A DNA stretch of 64,000 bases from Bacillota bacterium (GTDB lineage Bacteria; Bacillota; SHA-98; UBA4971): the NCBI GenBank assembly GCA_012842395.1, contig DUSX01000001.1, positions 1 through 64,000 on the forward strand, read 5' to 3'. Below are positions 44,328-53,363 of this stretch, piece after piece. A program made the translations under genes and the position numbers. Every line of letters starts with the position of its first letter. The first letter of the stretch is position 1. Under the pieces are notes generated by a model. It was not told where the DNA came from and made no database searches. It saw nothing but the letters and a program-made list of their open reading frames with translations.

Positions 44328-46154
44328 TCACCCCCCATCTCCTGGCACTTGGCGCAAGTTAACGGAAGACTCAGTCTGTCTAACCATGGCCTCGATCTCT
44401 TGCAGGTACCACGCGGCGTCCGAAAGCGTGCTGTCATCCCAGTCGCACCATGCGAGATCTGCCGTGCGAAGGAACCTTTTCATGGCGTCCAGGGCACGCG
44501 CGTCGGAGGTATCGTACCCTTGCGTTGCCGCTTCTGAAGGACGCAGTCCGCACCCGCAGCGCCCGTAGCGCCAGGCGTTGTACGCCTCGCAGAACGCCAA
44601 GAACCTGTTGAAGCCCTCTTCCAGCTCCGAGGCAAGGCGCTCGTTCTGCAGTAGCCTCTTGACGACAGGAATGAGGGTTCTTATGATTCCTGCGGCCATG
44701 AGAAGGTCCTCGGAAGCTCGCTGTGAGCTGGGGTTCGCCGCCACATCGCAAGCATAGTCGCGGGTATCTCTAAGCGCGTCATAGTACCTCGTGTAGGCCT
44801 CGACCAGCAACTTGAGCGGCTCCCGTGCCTCAGCCCCCGCGACGACTGCAACTGCCTCTTGCAGCGCCGCTTCAGGTCGGTACGAGGCAGGGTCCCAACA
44901 GTACTTTCCGATGGTCCACAGAGGAATCTTGGACGCCTCCACCTGCCGCATCGGGTTAGACACAAGACCCTCGATCCAACGGGGCAGCTCCGTGCATGAT
45001 AGCCTCACGGGCTCGAGCAACAAACGCCAGGGGTACGGCGCGAGGTAGTCATTCACCGGGTAGTTCAGCCACAGAAACGGCTTTCTGCCCACCAAGGAGG
45101 AGAAGAACCGGGCATCTTCCCCGGTGACGATCGTTGAATTCCACTCGGGGCCCGTCCAAAAGACATCTACATCCTCTGGCAGACCGTGCACCAATGCTTC
45201 TGTGTAATCCTTCCTTTCAAGTGCATAGCGGGTGAAATACGTAGTCGGACAGAATATGAGCTTGTTCTCAGAGTCGAGACTCCTCAACGCATCGTCGAGG
45301 CGCCTTACGAGATCTACATGCGCGTGGCCCAGCCCCGCATATGCGCGCCTGTCCTCCGGGTGTGTCATCTCGAAGTTGATGTCATCAAGGGCAAGCGCGA
45401 AGGTCCTCACCCCGAGGTCGTATGAAGCCCGGAATTTCGCAACAAGAAGCGCCAGGTCCTGTTCGCTTGAGTAACATATTGGAGGCTCACTTCGAAGGGA
45501 AGGATTGACAGCAACGCATACACGAATGTACCTCTCATTGCAGCGCTGCACTATTTCTGAAATCGCCTGCAGATGTTCGTCTGAATACGGCATCCGCCAC
45601 TCGCGGCAGTGCTCTGGCACCATTCCGTAGCACATCATCAGGAAATTGAACCGACACGCAGGCAGGAAATCTATGATCGATAGGTAATCCGATGGGTTCC
45701 ACCGCAGTCCTTTTATCCCGCGCACAGCCATGGCAGGAGAGGACGAGATGTCGAGCACCGGGACCTCAAGCACACCGTTTTCGAACCTTGACCGCATCTT
45801 CAGTTCCTGGACGCCGTAGAGCAGGCCGGCTGGCGACGCTGCAACGAGCCTGGCCTCGACGTGCGGCCCCTCGCCCCCCGGTGAGACGGTCAAACGGTAG
45901 CCTTCCTCCGACGCCTGCCCGAGCGCCTCAGGATTCAAAGCCAGCGAGATTATATCTCCCTCGCCTCTCTCGACGGACGCACCTTGGCGGCGGTCAGGCC
46001 TGTCAAGCGCTACAGGGATATCCACCCCGAAGACCATCCGCAGGAAATCCTTGAGATCTCGGACGGCTGCGGAGCGCTTCCGCTCGGGGGAATCCACCAA
46101 AATGGAGCATGTCCTATGAATACTGGCCTGGCCAGTACTGCCTGCACCAGTCAA
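44328..46154 (-). CDS. GH84 beta-N-acetylglucosaminidase (O-GlcNAcase-like)
   Basis: A 608-residue protein. The N-terminal domain (residues 1-135) is the GH20b/GH84 alpha/beta fold (DLKDFLRMVFGVDIPVAL, GLLYGVQELK). The TIM barrel carries the tandem aspartates in TFALALDDINFE (Asp257-Asp258), the substrate-assisted catalytic pair of GH84, and RGIKGLRWNPSDYLSIIDFL and WTGPEWNSTI fit the family. A helical domain follows. No signal peptide is seen, so it may act on imported saccharides. The start is tentative (TTG 46154); a 17-bp palindrome overlaps the first codons. It is the first gene after the SIS gene in the operon. Confidence 0.88.
   Translation of the reverse strand: MTGAGSTGQASIHRTCSILVDSPERKRSAAVRDLKDFLRMVFGVDIPVALDRPDRRQGASVERGEGDIISLALNPEALGQASEEGYRLTVSPGGEGPHVEARLVAASPAGLLYGVQELKMRSRFENGVLEVPVLDISSSPAMAVRGIKGLRWNPSDYLSIIDFLPACRFNFLMMCYGMVPEHCREWRMPYSDEHLQAISEIVQRCNERYIRVCVAVNPSLRSEPPICYSSEQDLALLVAKFRASYDLGVRTFALALDDINFEMTHPEDRRAYAGLGHAHVDLVRRLDDALRSLDSENKLIFCPTTYFTRYALERKDYTEALVHGLPEDVDVFWTGPEWNSTIVTGEDARFFSSLVGRKPFLWLNYPVNDYLAPYPWRLLLEPVRLSCTELPRWIEGLVSNPMRQVEASKIPLWTIGKYCWDPASYRPEAALQEAVAVVAGAEAREPLKLLVEAYTRYYDALRDTRDYACDVAANPSSQRASEDLLMAAGIIRTLIPVVKRLLQNERLASELEEGFNRFLAFCEAYNAWRYGRCGCGLRPSEAATQGYDTSDARALDAMKRFLRTADLAWCDWDDSTLSDAAWYLQEIEAMVRQTESSVNLRQVPGDGG
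46121..46137. promoter_or_regulatory. 17-bp perfect palindrome at the GH84 gene start
   Basis: TACTGGCC-T-GGCCAGTA spans codons 6-11 of the called GH84 frame. If translation really starts further downstream, it would lie in the leader and could be the binding site of the RpiR-type regulator encoded in the same operon. No other copy was noticed. Confidence 0.4.
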
Positions 46155-46240
46155 TGTCCTCAGCCCTCACCTGTCGTTGGTCGTTGCCGCACCTTCCCGC
46201 TCGGCCCCACGCGGGCCGAGCGCTGATCCATGCCTGGTCC

Positions 46241-46978
46241 TCACCTTCTGGTCCCGTATCCACCCGCAAACCTCGGCTCCCATTGCTGGTTGTGCTCGTC
46301 TCCGCCCTCCACGTTGGAGCTTATGAAGACAGGCGGCTTTATCCCCGCCCGAAGCAGCCTCTCCACGACTTCCGCGACAAGTGTGTTGATGATCGCGGCT
46401 CCTGTGACAGTTGATGTGGGACTTACCTTGGTCGAGAGCCCACCCACCTCAAGGATGGCGTCCCCGAACACCCCGCAGTTGTCTATGACTATGTCGGCGA
46501 CCTCGAATAGCCGCTTACCGCTGCTGTGGCGCGACGCAACCTTGCTCGAGTGAGCCAGCGACGTGAGGGCGATAACCAGTGCACCGCGGCCCTTCGAGGT
46601 AAGCGCCACTTCCACAGGCACGACGTTTCTCCCGGAGTTGGAGATCACCATGACCGTGTCGCCCTCTTCGATACCCGCGTGTTCAACGATGATCTCTGCG
46701 TAACCCTCGAGGCGCTCCATCGCAGTCGCCTTAAAAGGTCCTTCGTGCAGCATTAACGCGGGTTCCAGGATCGCATTGACCGGCACGAGCCCTCCGGCCC
46801 GACAAAAGGCCTCTTCAGCCATCATGTGCGAATGACCTGTGCCGAAGAGGTGAAATGTCTTGCCCCTGCTGATCGACTCGGCCACAGCATCCGCAGCCTT
46901 GCATATCGCCTCAAACTGCGTTTTCTCCACTGCGTCCAGGAGTTCACGGATGCTTTCGAAGTATCTCTTGCCTAACAC
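46241..46978 (-). CDS. SIS-domain sugar isomerase-like protein (UPF0309 type)
   Basis: A 245-residue single SIS domain. FHLFGTGHSHMMAEEAFCRAGGL and DTVMVISNSGRNVVPVEVAL are the phosphosugar-binding loops; the glycine/serine-rich second loop is that of SIS proteins such as GmhA and MurQ, but the length and GTGHSHM block match the uncharacterised UPF0309 group. It probably isomerises or cleaves an amino-sugar phosphate made by the kinase of this region. GTG start lies seven bases inside the end of the ceramidase-like gene, so the genes are coupled. Confidence 0.85.
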   Translation of the reverse strand: MLGKRYFESIRELLDAVEKTQFEAICKAADAVAESISRGKTFHLFGTGHSHMMAEEAFCRAGGLVPVNAILEPALMLHEGPFKATAMERLEGYAEIIVEHAGIEEGDTVMVISNSGRNVVPVEVALTSKGRGALVIALTSLAHSSKVASRHSSGKRLFEVADIVIDNCGVFGDAILEVGGLSTKVSPTSTVTGAAIINTLVAEVVERLLRAGIKPPVFISSNVEGGDEHNQQWEPRFAGGYGTRR

Positions 46979-48399
46979 CTATCCGACATCCCCTTCACCA
47001 CCAGATTCGCGATCTCTTCTTCGATCAAGCGCGCTGCCTCAGGCGTGACGCGGCTCATCAGCGCTTCGTATGAAGAAGGGTCGGCCCCCCGCGCCTCGTC
47101 GGTGTCCGCAATGTACCCGAGATGGCCGTTGGCGTAGCCTATCAGCCAGACCCGGTCTGTCGCAAGCCCTCTGATCTCGGCGATCCTCTGCGTTACGCGG
47201 CTTCCTGTTCGTGCGGTCGCCTCCCCGGGGACAAAAGCCATAATGGCAGACTCCAGATCCAGCACACACACCTCGCATGTAAGGCCCTCACACGCGCTTT
47301 CGACGAGCTTGACGCCTTCGCGCTCAGCAAAGTTTGCAGGGCTCACGGGAACCACGGGGTCCGGACGAGCCACGGGCTCGGATGCCTCAAGCCCTTCTTT
47401 CTTCCTCCTAGGGTCCCGGCTTCTCTCCACGACTATCTGCCACGCCAGCACGGCCGATTCCGCGCGCCTCACCTCGGCAGGCGACGCGTCAGCCCTCGCC
47501 TTGAGTTCCGCCAGTTCCTCCTCGGCTTCTCTGAGAGCCTGAGAAGCGGATTCGGGCGATACGGGCGGTTTACGAGGTAGCGTGACCCTCTTGCGCAGCA
47601 CGCGTATCTCATGCGTCGGTACGTACTCGATCTGGCGGGCGGCACCAAGCGCGCCGTCGGCCACGATCCGGCCGAGCCGCTGTGCTTCGTCAAAACTCGA
47701 GGCGCGTCTCGTGTAGCGAGTGCTCACGTCGGCAGACGCACCGTTGAGAAACAACACCATGCCTATGGGGTCGCGTGAGGCCTCCATCATGTCTTGGGTG
47801 TACCCAGGCCAATCACGAGAGAAGAGAAGGTTCTCCGGACCCAGGACCGTCGGATGGCACCCGTAATTGATGACGCACGCAATGGGGCTCCCGCTCACGT
47901 CCTCGAGCTTCATCAGCCTCAATAGTGGGTCGAAGCTGGACGATGAATCTGCCCTGTTGCACGCGACCCCTTGAATCCTGCACGAGCCGAATCCGATGCG
48001 CCCTAGGCGGCGAGTCTCCCAGGCGACAGCCGCAGCCTCTGCGGCCTTGCACACGATCGCGCCCACGAGCTCGCGGTCGTGGTTTTCGGAATTGGAGAGA
48101 ATCCCGGCCGGCCCCGCGTGCGTGTGCGTGGCGCAAACGATCACATCTGCGCCTCCTGCGGGCATTCCGCGAAGGCGCGACATAGTCTCCCGCCTTATGG
48201 CGGCGACGAGGTCCTCGCCCGCCGCCAACAAGTCTAGAGCGACCAACACAAGCCCGCGCCCGCCATCGTCAAGCGTGACCGCCCGCGCAAACAGAGGGTC
48301 GTGGACGCCTTTGGCCACTCCAACCCGTGCTCGATAGCCTGCCATCGGGATCCGGGGAGCAGGAGTTATCTCCGTTTTGGCTGCGCCGACGTAAAGCAT
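46972..48399 (-). CDS. Neutral/alkaline ceramidase N-terminal-like hydrolase
   Basis: A 475-residue protein aligned with the N-terminal catalytic domain of neutral ceramidases: AAKTEITPAPRIPMAGYRAR at the start, CATHTHAGPAG (zinc histidines), NYGCHPTVLGPENLLFSRDWPGYTQDM (further His and the conserved DxPG block, split here) and FLNGASADVSTRY in the region of the catalytic serine. The usual C-terminal domain is shortened. There is no signal peptide, unlike secreted ceramidases, and no sphingolipid is expected, so it more likely cleaves an amide of an N-acyl sugar. Its ATG follows the regulator's stop directly (TGAATG). Confidence 0.82.
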   Translation of the reverse strand: MLYVGAAKTEITPAPRIPMAGYRARVGVAKGVHDPLFARAVTLDDGGRGLVLVALDLLAAGEDLVAAIRRETMSRLRGMPAGGADVIVCATHTHAGPAGILSNSENHDRELVGAIVCKAAEAAAVAWETRRLGRIGFGSCRIQGVACNRADSSSSFDPLLRLMKLEDVSGSPIACVINYGCHPTVLGPENLLFSRDWPGYTQDMMEASRDPIGMVLFLNGASADVSTRYTRRASSFDEAQRLGRIVADGALGAARQIEYVPTHEIRVLRKRVTLPRKPPVSPESASQALREAEEELAELKARADASPAEVRRAESAVLAWQIVVERSRDPRRKKEGLEASEPVARPDPVVPVSPANFAEREGVKLVESACEGLTCEVCVLDLESAIMAFVPGEATARTGSRVTQRIAEIRGLATDRVWLIGYANGHLGYIADTDEARGADPSSYEALMSRVTPEAARLIEEEIANLVVKGMSDRC

Positions 48400-49290
48400 T
48401 CAGTACTTCTTTCCCTTTACCGCTTCGCCGGTCCGCTCGATGAACCGGACCGCGCGGTCGTAGATCTTAAGAGCAACTCCAACAAACAAAGCGTCTACGA
48501 CGCTGAGCTGTGCCATCATGGACGGCATGCCGCCGCTGCCGAAGGGTGTCTCCTCCGATGCGGTGAGCAGAAGGATGTCTGCAAGCTTTGCCGCCGGAGA
48601 CCTTCCGCGGTTGGTTATGCAAATGACGCGAGCGCCTTGCGCCTTGGCAAGTGACAGCGCGTCCACAACATCCTTCGTGCTCCCCGAGTGCGAGAAGCCG
48701 ATGGCCACGTCTTTATCTCCCGTGAGGACGGTGGAAATAGCCTGCATATGAGGGTCCGCGAAGAAGTTAGCCGGGATCCCGACTCTTACCAACTTGTAGT
48801 ACGCGTCCTGAGCCGCCAAGGCGGAGGTGCCAACTCCGTAGAGGTACACTTGCCGGGCAGCAGCGACAGCGTCGACCGCCTTCGCCAGGGACTCCATGTT
48901 AAGGAGGTCTAGCGTATCGTTGATCGCCTGGGCGTTCGCTTGAAAGGCCTTCCTGACAGCCGTTGCCAGATCATCGCCGGGGCCGATATCTTCGTGAATG
49001 TTCTTGCTTGGGGATACGAGCTCCCTAGCAAGCGCGATCTTGAGCTCTTGATAACCGCTGTAGCCCAGGCGGTTGCACAAACGTATCACTGTGGCATCAC
49101 TAGCACCCGAGTTAGCGGAAAGCTCGGTGATGGACTGGTAGATAACCTGCGCCGCGTTATTGAGGATGTAGGATGCAACCTTCTTCTCTGATGGACGGAG
49201 CGTTCCAAACATCTTTCTAAGCTTCGGAAGGCAGCCCCCAGAAGGCATAACGTTTTCGACTGGGTTTACGTGCTCCAGCACTTTCGACAA
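48400..49290 (-). CDS. RpiR/MurR-family regulator with SIS domain
   Basis: A 296-residue regulator: N-terminal helix-turn-helix of the RpiR type (LRPSEKKVASYILNNAAQVI, ITELSANSGASDATVIRLCNRLGY) and a C-terminal SIS domain (VYLYGVGTSALAAQDAYYKL, VAIGFSHSGSTKDVVDAL) that senses phosphosugars. I start at TTG 49290, which follows GCGGAGGTG at good spacing. It heads the minus-strand amino-sugar operon and probably represses or activates it in response to an amino-sugar phosphate, as MurR does for MurNAc-6-phosphate. Confidence 0.92.
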   Translation of the reverse strand: MSKVLEHVNPVENVMPSGGCLPKLRKMFGTLRPSEKKVASYILNNAAQVIYQSITELSANSGASDATVIRLCNRLGYSGYQELKIALARELVSPSKNIHEDIGPGDDLATAVRKAFQANAQAINDTLDLLNMESLAKAVDAVAAARQVYLYGVGTSALAAQDAYYKLVRVGIPANFFADPHMQAISTVLTGDKDVAIGFSHSGSTKDVVDALSLAKAQGARVICITNRGRSPAAKLADILLLTASEETPFGSGGMPSMMAQLSVVDALFVGVALKIYDRAVRFIERTGEAVKGKKY

Positions 49291-50044
49291 AGTTGAAGCA
49301 CCTCCGCTCGCTGCGCCGAATGCCGCCGCCAGATGCATGACGCATGTCGCAGGCATCTGTTGGACCTACACCTGTAGAGCAGGTAGGGAACCTTCACGCT
49401 TTTGCCCGCCGCATGGAAGTTTTTCGACATGAAAGGGAGAATTCCTTCATACTTGAAGGGATGTACAAAGAGATTCTCTTCACATTGGTCGCGCGTTACC
49501 TGGCACCCATGGATATCCGTTCGAGCAGCCATGGGAGGATGCGATAATCCTTACCCCATTGGCAGCAATTGTCAGTCTACCCCTGTTGTAATTGACGACG
49601 ACCAAACGGGGCCCACTTCACCAGAACCCGGTCCGGCAATCCGCTCGCCGGATTTCCACACCTCTCTCGTGATCGCCGCCACCTACCAAGGGCCCGGAGC
49701 ATTTCTGCACGACACCCGCGACATTGCTGAGATTCAGGTAACCTTAGCGCCGTCAAACGACGAGACAAAACCTATGGTGCCACACCCAGACATGTCAAGA
49801 TCGGTAGCCGGTACCTGCCGCGCCACACCCGGTGAATTCCCCACAACCGAAGAAGGATTTCGGGTAAAGACGGAGAATATGTGTGTTGACACGTGAATGT
49901 GTGTACACGTACAGTGCCGTTTAGCAGGCACTACGCTGCGAGCGCCGAGGCGGACACCCTTTACAACAAGTCCTTAGTTGGACCAGGTCGACGAACGTTC
50001 GTGGTCACTCAGGAGCACGACTCAAAGGTATGCAGGAGGGCGCT
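49291..50044. promoter_or_regulatory. Divergent control region between RpiR and GntR genes
   Basis: This 754-bp region separates the amino-sugar operon from the phosphoglycerate-like operon. Near its left side an inverted repeat ATGAAAGG..CCTTCAT (49429-49450) is a plausible RpiR operator, since RpiR sites are often TGAAA-type palindromes. Near its right side lies the promoter described separately. Between them I see no gene; a 67-codon plus frame at 49344 has no recognised homology. Confidence 0.45.
49883..49915 (+). promoter_or_regulatory. Promoter with twin GTGT/ACAC palindromes upstream of the GntR gene
   Basis: TTGACA (49886-49891) and TACAGT (49910-49915) are separated by 18 bp. Two palindromes overlap the elements: GTGTTGACAC (49883-49892) covers the -35 hexamer and GTGTACAC (49901-49908) fills the spacer; their centres are 17 bp apart. 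The GntR/UTRA gene begins 130 bp downstream, so this is a likely autoregulated promoter for the whole operon to 57714. Confidence 0.7.
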
Positions 50045-50827
50045 ATGCTTCAAAAAGAGAGCTTTGTTCCACTTTACTACCAGCTCAAAGAGGCAATCAA
50101 AGAGAAGATAACTTCGGGCGAATGGAGGCCGCACACTTGCATCCCGTCAGTCCGCGAGCTGTGCGCCACGTATGGAATCAGCACAACCACCGCAAAGCAG
50201 GCGATATCCGAGCTTGTCCACGAAGGGTTGCTTTATTGCTTGCAGGGCAAGGGCACGTTCGTGGCATGCCCGCAGTTTCCCATGGAGTACAAGGAGACTA
50301 CCTACATTACGGACGAAATGAGACTTGCGTCCCGTATCCGGGCGCTTGGGCACCACTTCGCGGCAGAGGTGCTTTCAGTGGACCACGTTAAGGCATCGAA
50401 ACTCGTGGGGTCGTACCTTGCCGTCAAAGAGGGTGCCGACATCTTGCGTGTGCGCCGACTCAAACGAGTCGACCAACGCCCAATGCTCGTAGAAACCACG
50501 TTCATCTCGACAGACACGGCGCCTGAGCTCGAGAAGTCTGACCTCTCACAGTCGCTTTTCAGGATACTCGCTTCAACATACGGCATTGTTCTCAAGAGAA
50601 GCGATGAAACCTTCAGACCGGTTTTCCTGGATTCGCTCGAAGCAGAGCTTCTTGAACAACCCATGGGTGCACTTGCTCTCCTGAACGACCGAATATCGTA
50701 TGCTGACGGCCCACGGCCGGTGCTGTACGCCAAGTCTCTCATACGAGGTGATATGTGCAAGACCTACATTGATCTTACCAACATGCGGTCCGTGAAGGAA
50801 GCGGTGACGAACGCTTCATCCTTCTAG
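50045..50827 (+). CDS. GntR-family regulator with UTRA domain
   Basis: A 260-residue HutC-subfamily regulator. The winged helix runs from PLYYQLKEAIKEKITSGEW through SVRELCATYGISTTTAKQAI to the wing EGLLYCLQGKGTF, followed by a UTRA domain (LRVRRLKRVDQRPMLVETT, PVLYAKSLIRGD). ATG 50045 follows GCAGGAGGGC. It opens a colinear six-gene set (regulator, cyclic-DPG-synthetase-like, binding protein, permease, ATPase, mutase-like) with short gaps, so the effector is probably the phosphorylated compound handled by that set. Confidence 0.92.
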   Translation: MLQKESFVPLYYQLKEAIKEKITSGEWRPHTCIPSVRELCATYGISTTTAKQAISELVHEGLLYCLQGKGTFVACPQFPMEYKETTYITDEMRLASRIRALGHHFAAEVLSVDHVKASKLVGSYLAVKEGADILRVRRLKRVDQRPMLVETTFISTDTAPELEKSDLSQSLFRILASTYGIVLKRSDETFRPVFLDSLEAELLEQPMGALALLNDRISYADGPRPVLYAKSLIRGDMCKTYIDLTNMRSVKEAVTNASSF

Positions 50828-50862
50828 TTCTGTAATCCGCCTGCAAATAAGGAGGTAGCAGC

Positions 50863-52206
50863 ATGACCAAGCCGAAAACCGTGGTCTTGACAGACGGGGA
50901 GCACTACCCAGCGGTCACTCACGATGCGCTCGCAGAGCTCGGGGTGGACCGCGACATCGTGGCAGCGGTATTCATCGGGGGGACCGAGAAGATCGGCTCA
51001 GATGCCGATCTGGCGAAGCTGGGAGTGCCAGTCATCAAGAAACCCGATTACCTTCAGGCAATATGCGAGGCCATAGACACGTACCGGCCCGATGAAATCG
51101 TGGACCTGAGCGACGAGCCTGTTGTAGGTTACCGGGAGCGTTTCGCCATAGCCAGCACTGTTCTTGCACGAGGGGTGGTGTACGAAGGCGCGGACTTCAG
51201 GTTTGCTCCGCCCAGGGAGGCGGCGCGCGTCTCCCGCCCGTCCATCTCTGTGGTGGGCACAGGCAAGCGGATAGGTAAGACAGCCGTTGGAGGATTCGTG
51301 GCACGAACTCTTTCAAGAGAATTCCGGCCTGTGATTGTCACTATGGGCCGGGGAGGGCCTGCAGAGCCCGAGCTCATCCGAGGTGCGGAGATCGAGATAA
51401 CCCCAGAGTACCTGCTTTCTGTAGCAAAGCAGGGCCGCCATGCCTCCTCGGACCATTTCGAAGATGCGCTGACCTCTCGAGTCACGACCATAGGCTGTCG
51501 AAGGTGCGGCGGAGGAATGTCAGGGCAGACATTCACCTCGAATGTGGAGAAGGGAGCAAGGCTCTCCGAGACAGTGGACGCCGACATAGTAGTCTTTGAG
51601 GGAAGCGGGTCCACCATCCCGTCAGTGCACACAGACGCTAGAATCCTCGTTGTCGGCGCGAATCAGCCTCGCGAATACCTGTCATCCTACCTGGGCCCGT
51701 ACAGGGTACTCACTTCAGACCTGATAATCCTCACGATGTGCGAAAGCCCCATAGCTGACCAGACCAAGGTGACGGAGATGGCGGACACAATCTCCAAGCT
51801 TAACCCAGAAGCTAGGGTAATCAGGACTGTCTTCCGGCCCCGTCCTCTGGGTGAGATCTCAGGCAAGAAGATTGTGCTTACTCTCACGACTCCGCCGTCC
51901 ATGGCCAGAACGGTGGCCGAACACCTTGAAGCGAATTACGGGTGCTACATAGCGGGAATTAGCTGTCATCTTTCGAACAGGCCTCTTCTTAGAGGAGATC
52001 TCGCCTCGTTTGAGAGGCTAGCACCGGAGGTGGTGGTCACAGAGCTCAAGGCAGCCGCGGTGGATGTTGTCACGGCCTGGGGAATCGAAAAGGGTTGCAG
52101 AGTCGTCTACATGGACAACGAGCCGGTACCGTTGGATCCCTCCGAGCGTTTGGACGAAGAGGTGCTCTCTCTGGCACGACGCGCGTCAAGCAATCGAAAG
52201 CGATAG
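50863..52206 (+). CDS. Cyclic 2,3-diphosphoglycerate synthetase-like ATPase
   Basis: A 447-residue homologue of the methanogen enzyme (about 460 residues) that uses ATP to close 2,3-diphosphoglycerate into its cyclic pyrophosphate. The N-terminus VVLTDGEHYPAVTHDAL is the family start. SVVGTGKRIGKTAVGG (residues 129-144) is the P-loop, VTMGRGGP follows, and GCRRCGGGMSGQTF is a cysteine-containing family block. DIVVFEGSGSTIP carries the Walker B region. ATG has AAGGAGGTAGC upstream. Cyclic DPG is established only in methanogens, so the bacterial product is unproven. No 2-phosphoglycerate kinase is beside it; the neighbours are an importer and a phosphoglycerate-mutase-like protein. Confidence 0.82.
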   Translation: MTKPKTVVLTDGEHYPAVTHDALAELGVDRDIVAAVFIGGTEKIGSDADLAKLGVPVIKKPDYLQAICEAIDTYRPDEIVDLSDEPVVGYRERFAIASTVLARGVVYEGADFRFAPPREAARVSRPSISVVGTGKRIGKTAVGGFVARTLSREFRPVIVTMGRGGPAEPELIRGAEIEITPEYLLSVAKQGRHASSDHFEDALTSRVTTIGCRRCGGGMSGQTFTSNVEKGARLSETVDADIVVFEGSGSTIPSVHTDARILVVGANQPREYLSSYLGPYRVLTSDLIILTMCESPIADQTKVTEMADTISKLNPEARVIRTVFRPRPLGEISGKKIVLTLTTPPSMARTVAEHLEANYGCYIAGISCHLSNRPLLRGDLASFERLAPEVVVTELKAAAVDVVTAWGIEKGCRVVYMDNEPVPLDPSERLDEEVLSLARRASSNRKR

Positions 52207-52252
52207 GTCTTGTGAGAGGTAACCGATTCAAAACTAAGGAGGCGTTTCGGCA

Positions 52253-53233
52253 ATGCATAGGACTGTGACCTGTCTTCTGGCTCTGGTGGTTCTCCTCTCC
52301 ATTGCGACACAGGTATCAGCTCAGTCGAGACTCCTGCTCTACACCTCAGTTCCGCTTGAGCTCGCAACCAAGTTCGTAGACGAATTCACGCGCACGAACA
52401 AAGACATCAAGGTCGAAGTGTTTCGGGCAGGCAGTACGGATGTAGTGAACAAGATCTGGGCGGAGAACGAGGCAGGCGGCGTCAAGGCTGACGTGGTGTG
52501 GCTCGCTGACGCAGCCAGCTACCACTCCTTTAAGGCCAAGGGACTCTTATACCCATACAAGTCTCCCGAGGCGGCCAAGGTACCTGCCGAGCTCAGGGAT
52601 CCTGATGGCTATTTCACCGCCGCCCGGCTGATCAACATGGTGATCGGAATCAATACCTCTCTCGTCAAGCCGGACTCAGTTCCACGGACGTGGAACGACC
52701 TGCTTGCCATGGGCCCGAAGGCTGCTATGGCCAACCCGCTTTACTCCGGTTCGAACTTCATGGTGACCGCAGCTTTCGTGAACAAGTATGGGGGCTGGGG
52801 CTGGCTCGAGCAGGCGCGGAAGAACGGGGTGCAAGTGCTGCGGGGGAACTCAGACGTCTCGCGCGGGCTTGGAGCCGGTGAGTTCGCTGCGTGTATGGTC
52901 CTGGATTACATGGTCTACGAACTCAAGAAAGCGGGGGCGCCCGTTGACGTAGTATGGCCGGAAGACGGCACTGTCTCCATCCCAAGCCCGGTTGCCATAA
53001 TATCCGGCACTAAGAACCTCGCCGCCGCAAAAGCGTTCATCGACTTCGCACTGTCCAAAACGGGACAGGAGTTCATGGTACGCGACGGCGTCATGCCTGT
53101 GAGGCCCGACGTAGCGCCCCCGCCCGGCATGCCTACGCCCGACCGAATCAAGGTCATGCCGATCCCGTACGAGTGGGCAGCGGATCACACCTCGGAGATA
53201 AGGGAAACGTTTGAGAAACTGATGCTCAAGTAG
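52253..53233 (+). CDS. ABC transporter substrate-binding protein (AfuA/iron-phosphonate type)
   Basis: A 326-residue type II binding protein. Signal peptide to about residue 23 (ending TQVSAQ), then SRLLLYTSVPLELATKFVDEF, IKVEVFRAGSTDVVNKIWAE, ADVVWLADAASYHSFKAKGLL and MANPLYSGSNFMVTAAFVNKYG, the landmarks of the AfuA/FbpA/PhnS group (COG1840). Members bind ferric iron, 2-aminoethylphosphonate or sugar phosphates; AfuA takes hexose phosphates. The iron-binding paired tyrosines are not evident. Context favours a phosphorylated three-carbon acid or similar. Strong ribosome site AAGGAGGCG. Confidence 0.88.
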   Translation: MHRTVTCLLALVVLLSIATQVSAQSRLLLYTSVPLELATKFVDEFTRTNKDIKVEVFRAGSTDVVNKIWAENEAGGVKADVVWLADAASYHSFKAKGLLYPYKSPEAAKVPAELRDPDGYFTAARLINMVIGINTSLVKPDSVPRTWNDLLAMGPKAAMANPLYSGSNFMVTAAFVNKYGGWGWLEQARKNGVQVLRGNSDVSRGLGAGEFAACMVLDYMVYELKKAGAPVDVVWPEDGTVSIPSPVAIISGTKNLAAAKAFIDFALSKTGQEFMVRDGVMPVRPDVAPPPGMPTPDRIKVMPIPYEWAADHTSEIRETFEKLMLK

Positions 53234-53363
53234 CGAATGGCGCCCGCATGGGAGGCACGCACGGGGACATGTACAATCAAGTGCGCCCCCGTGTGTGCCC
53301 CTGTCAGAACGTTCGGCCGCGGACGCGCCATCATGCACACGGACAGGAGAGAGGAGGGTACGT

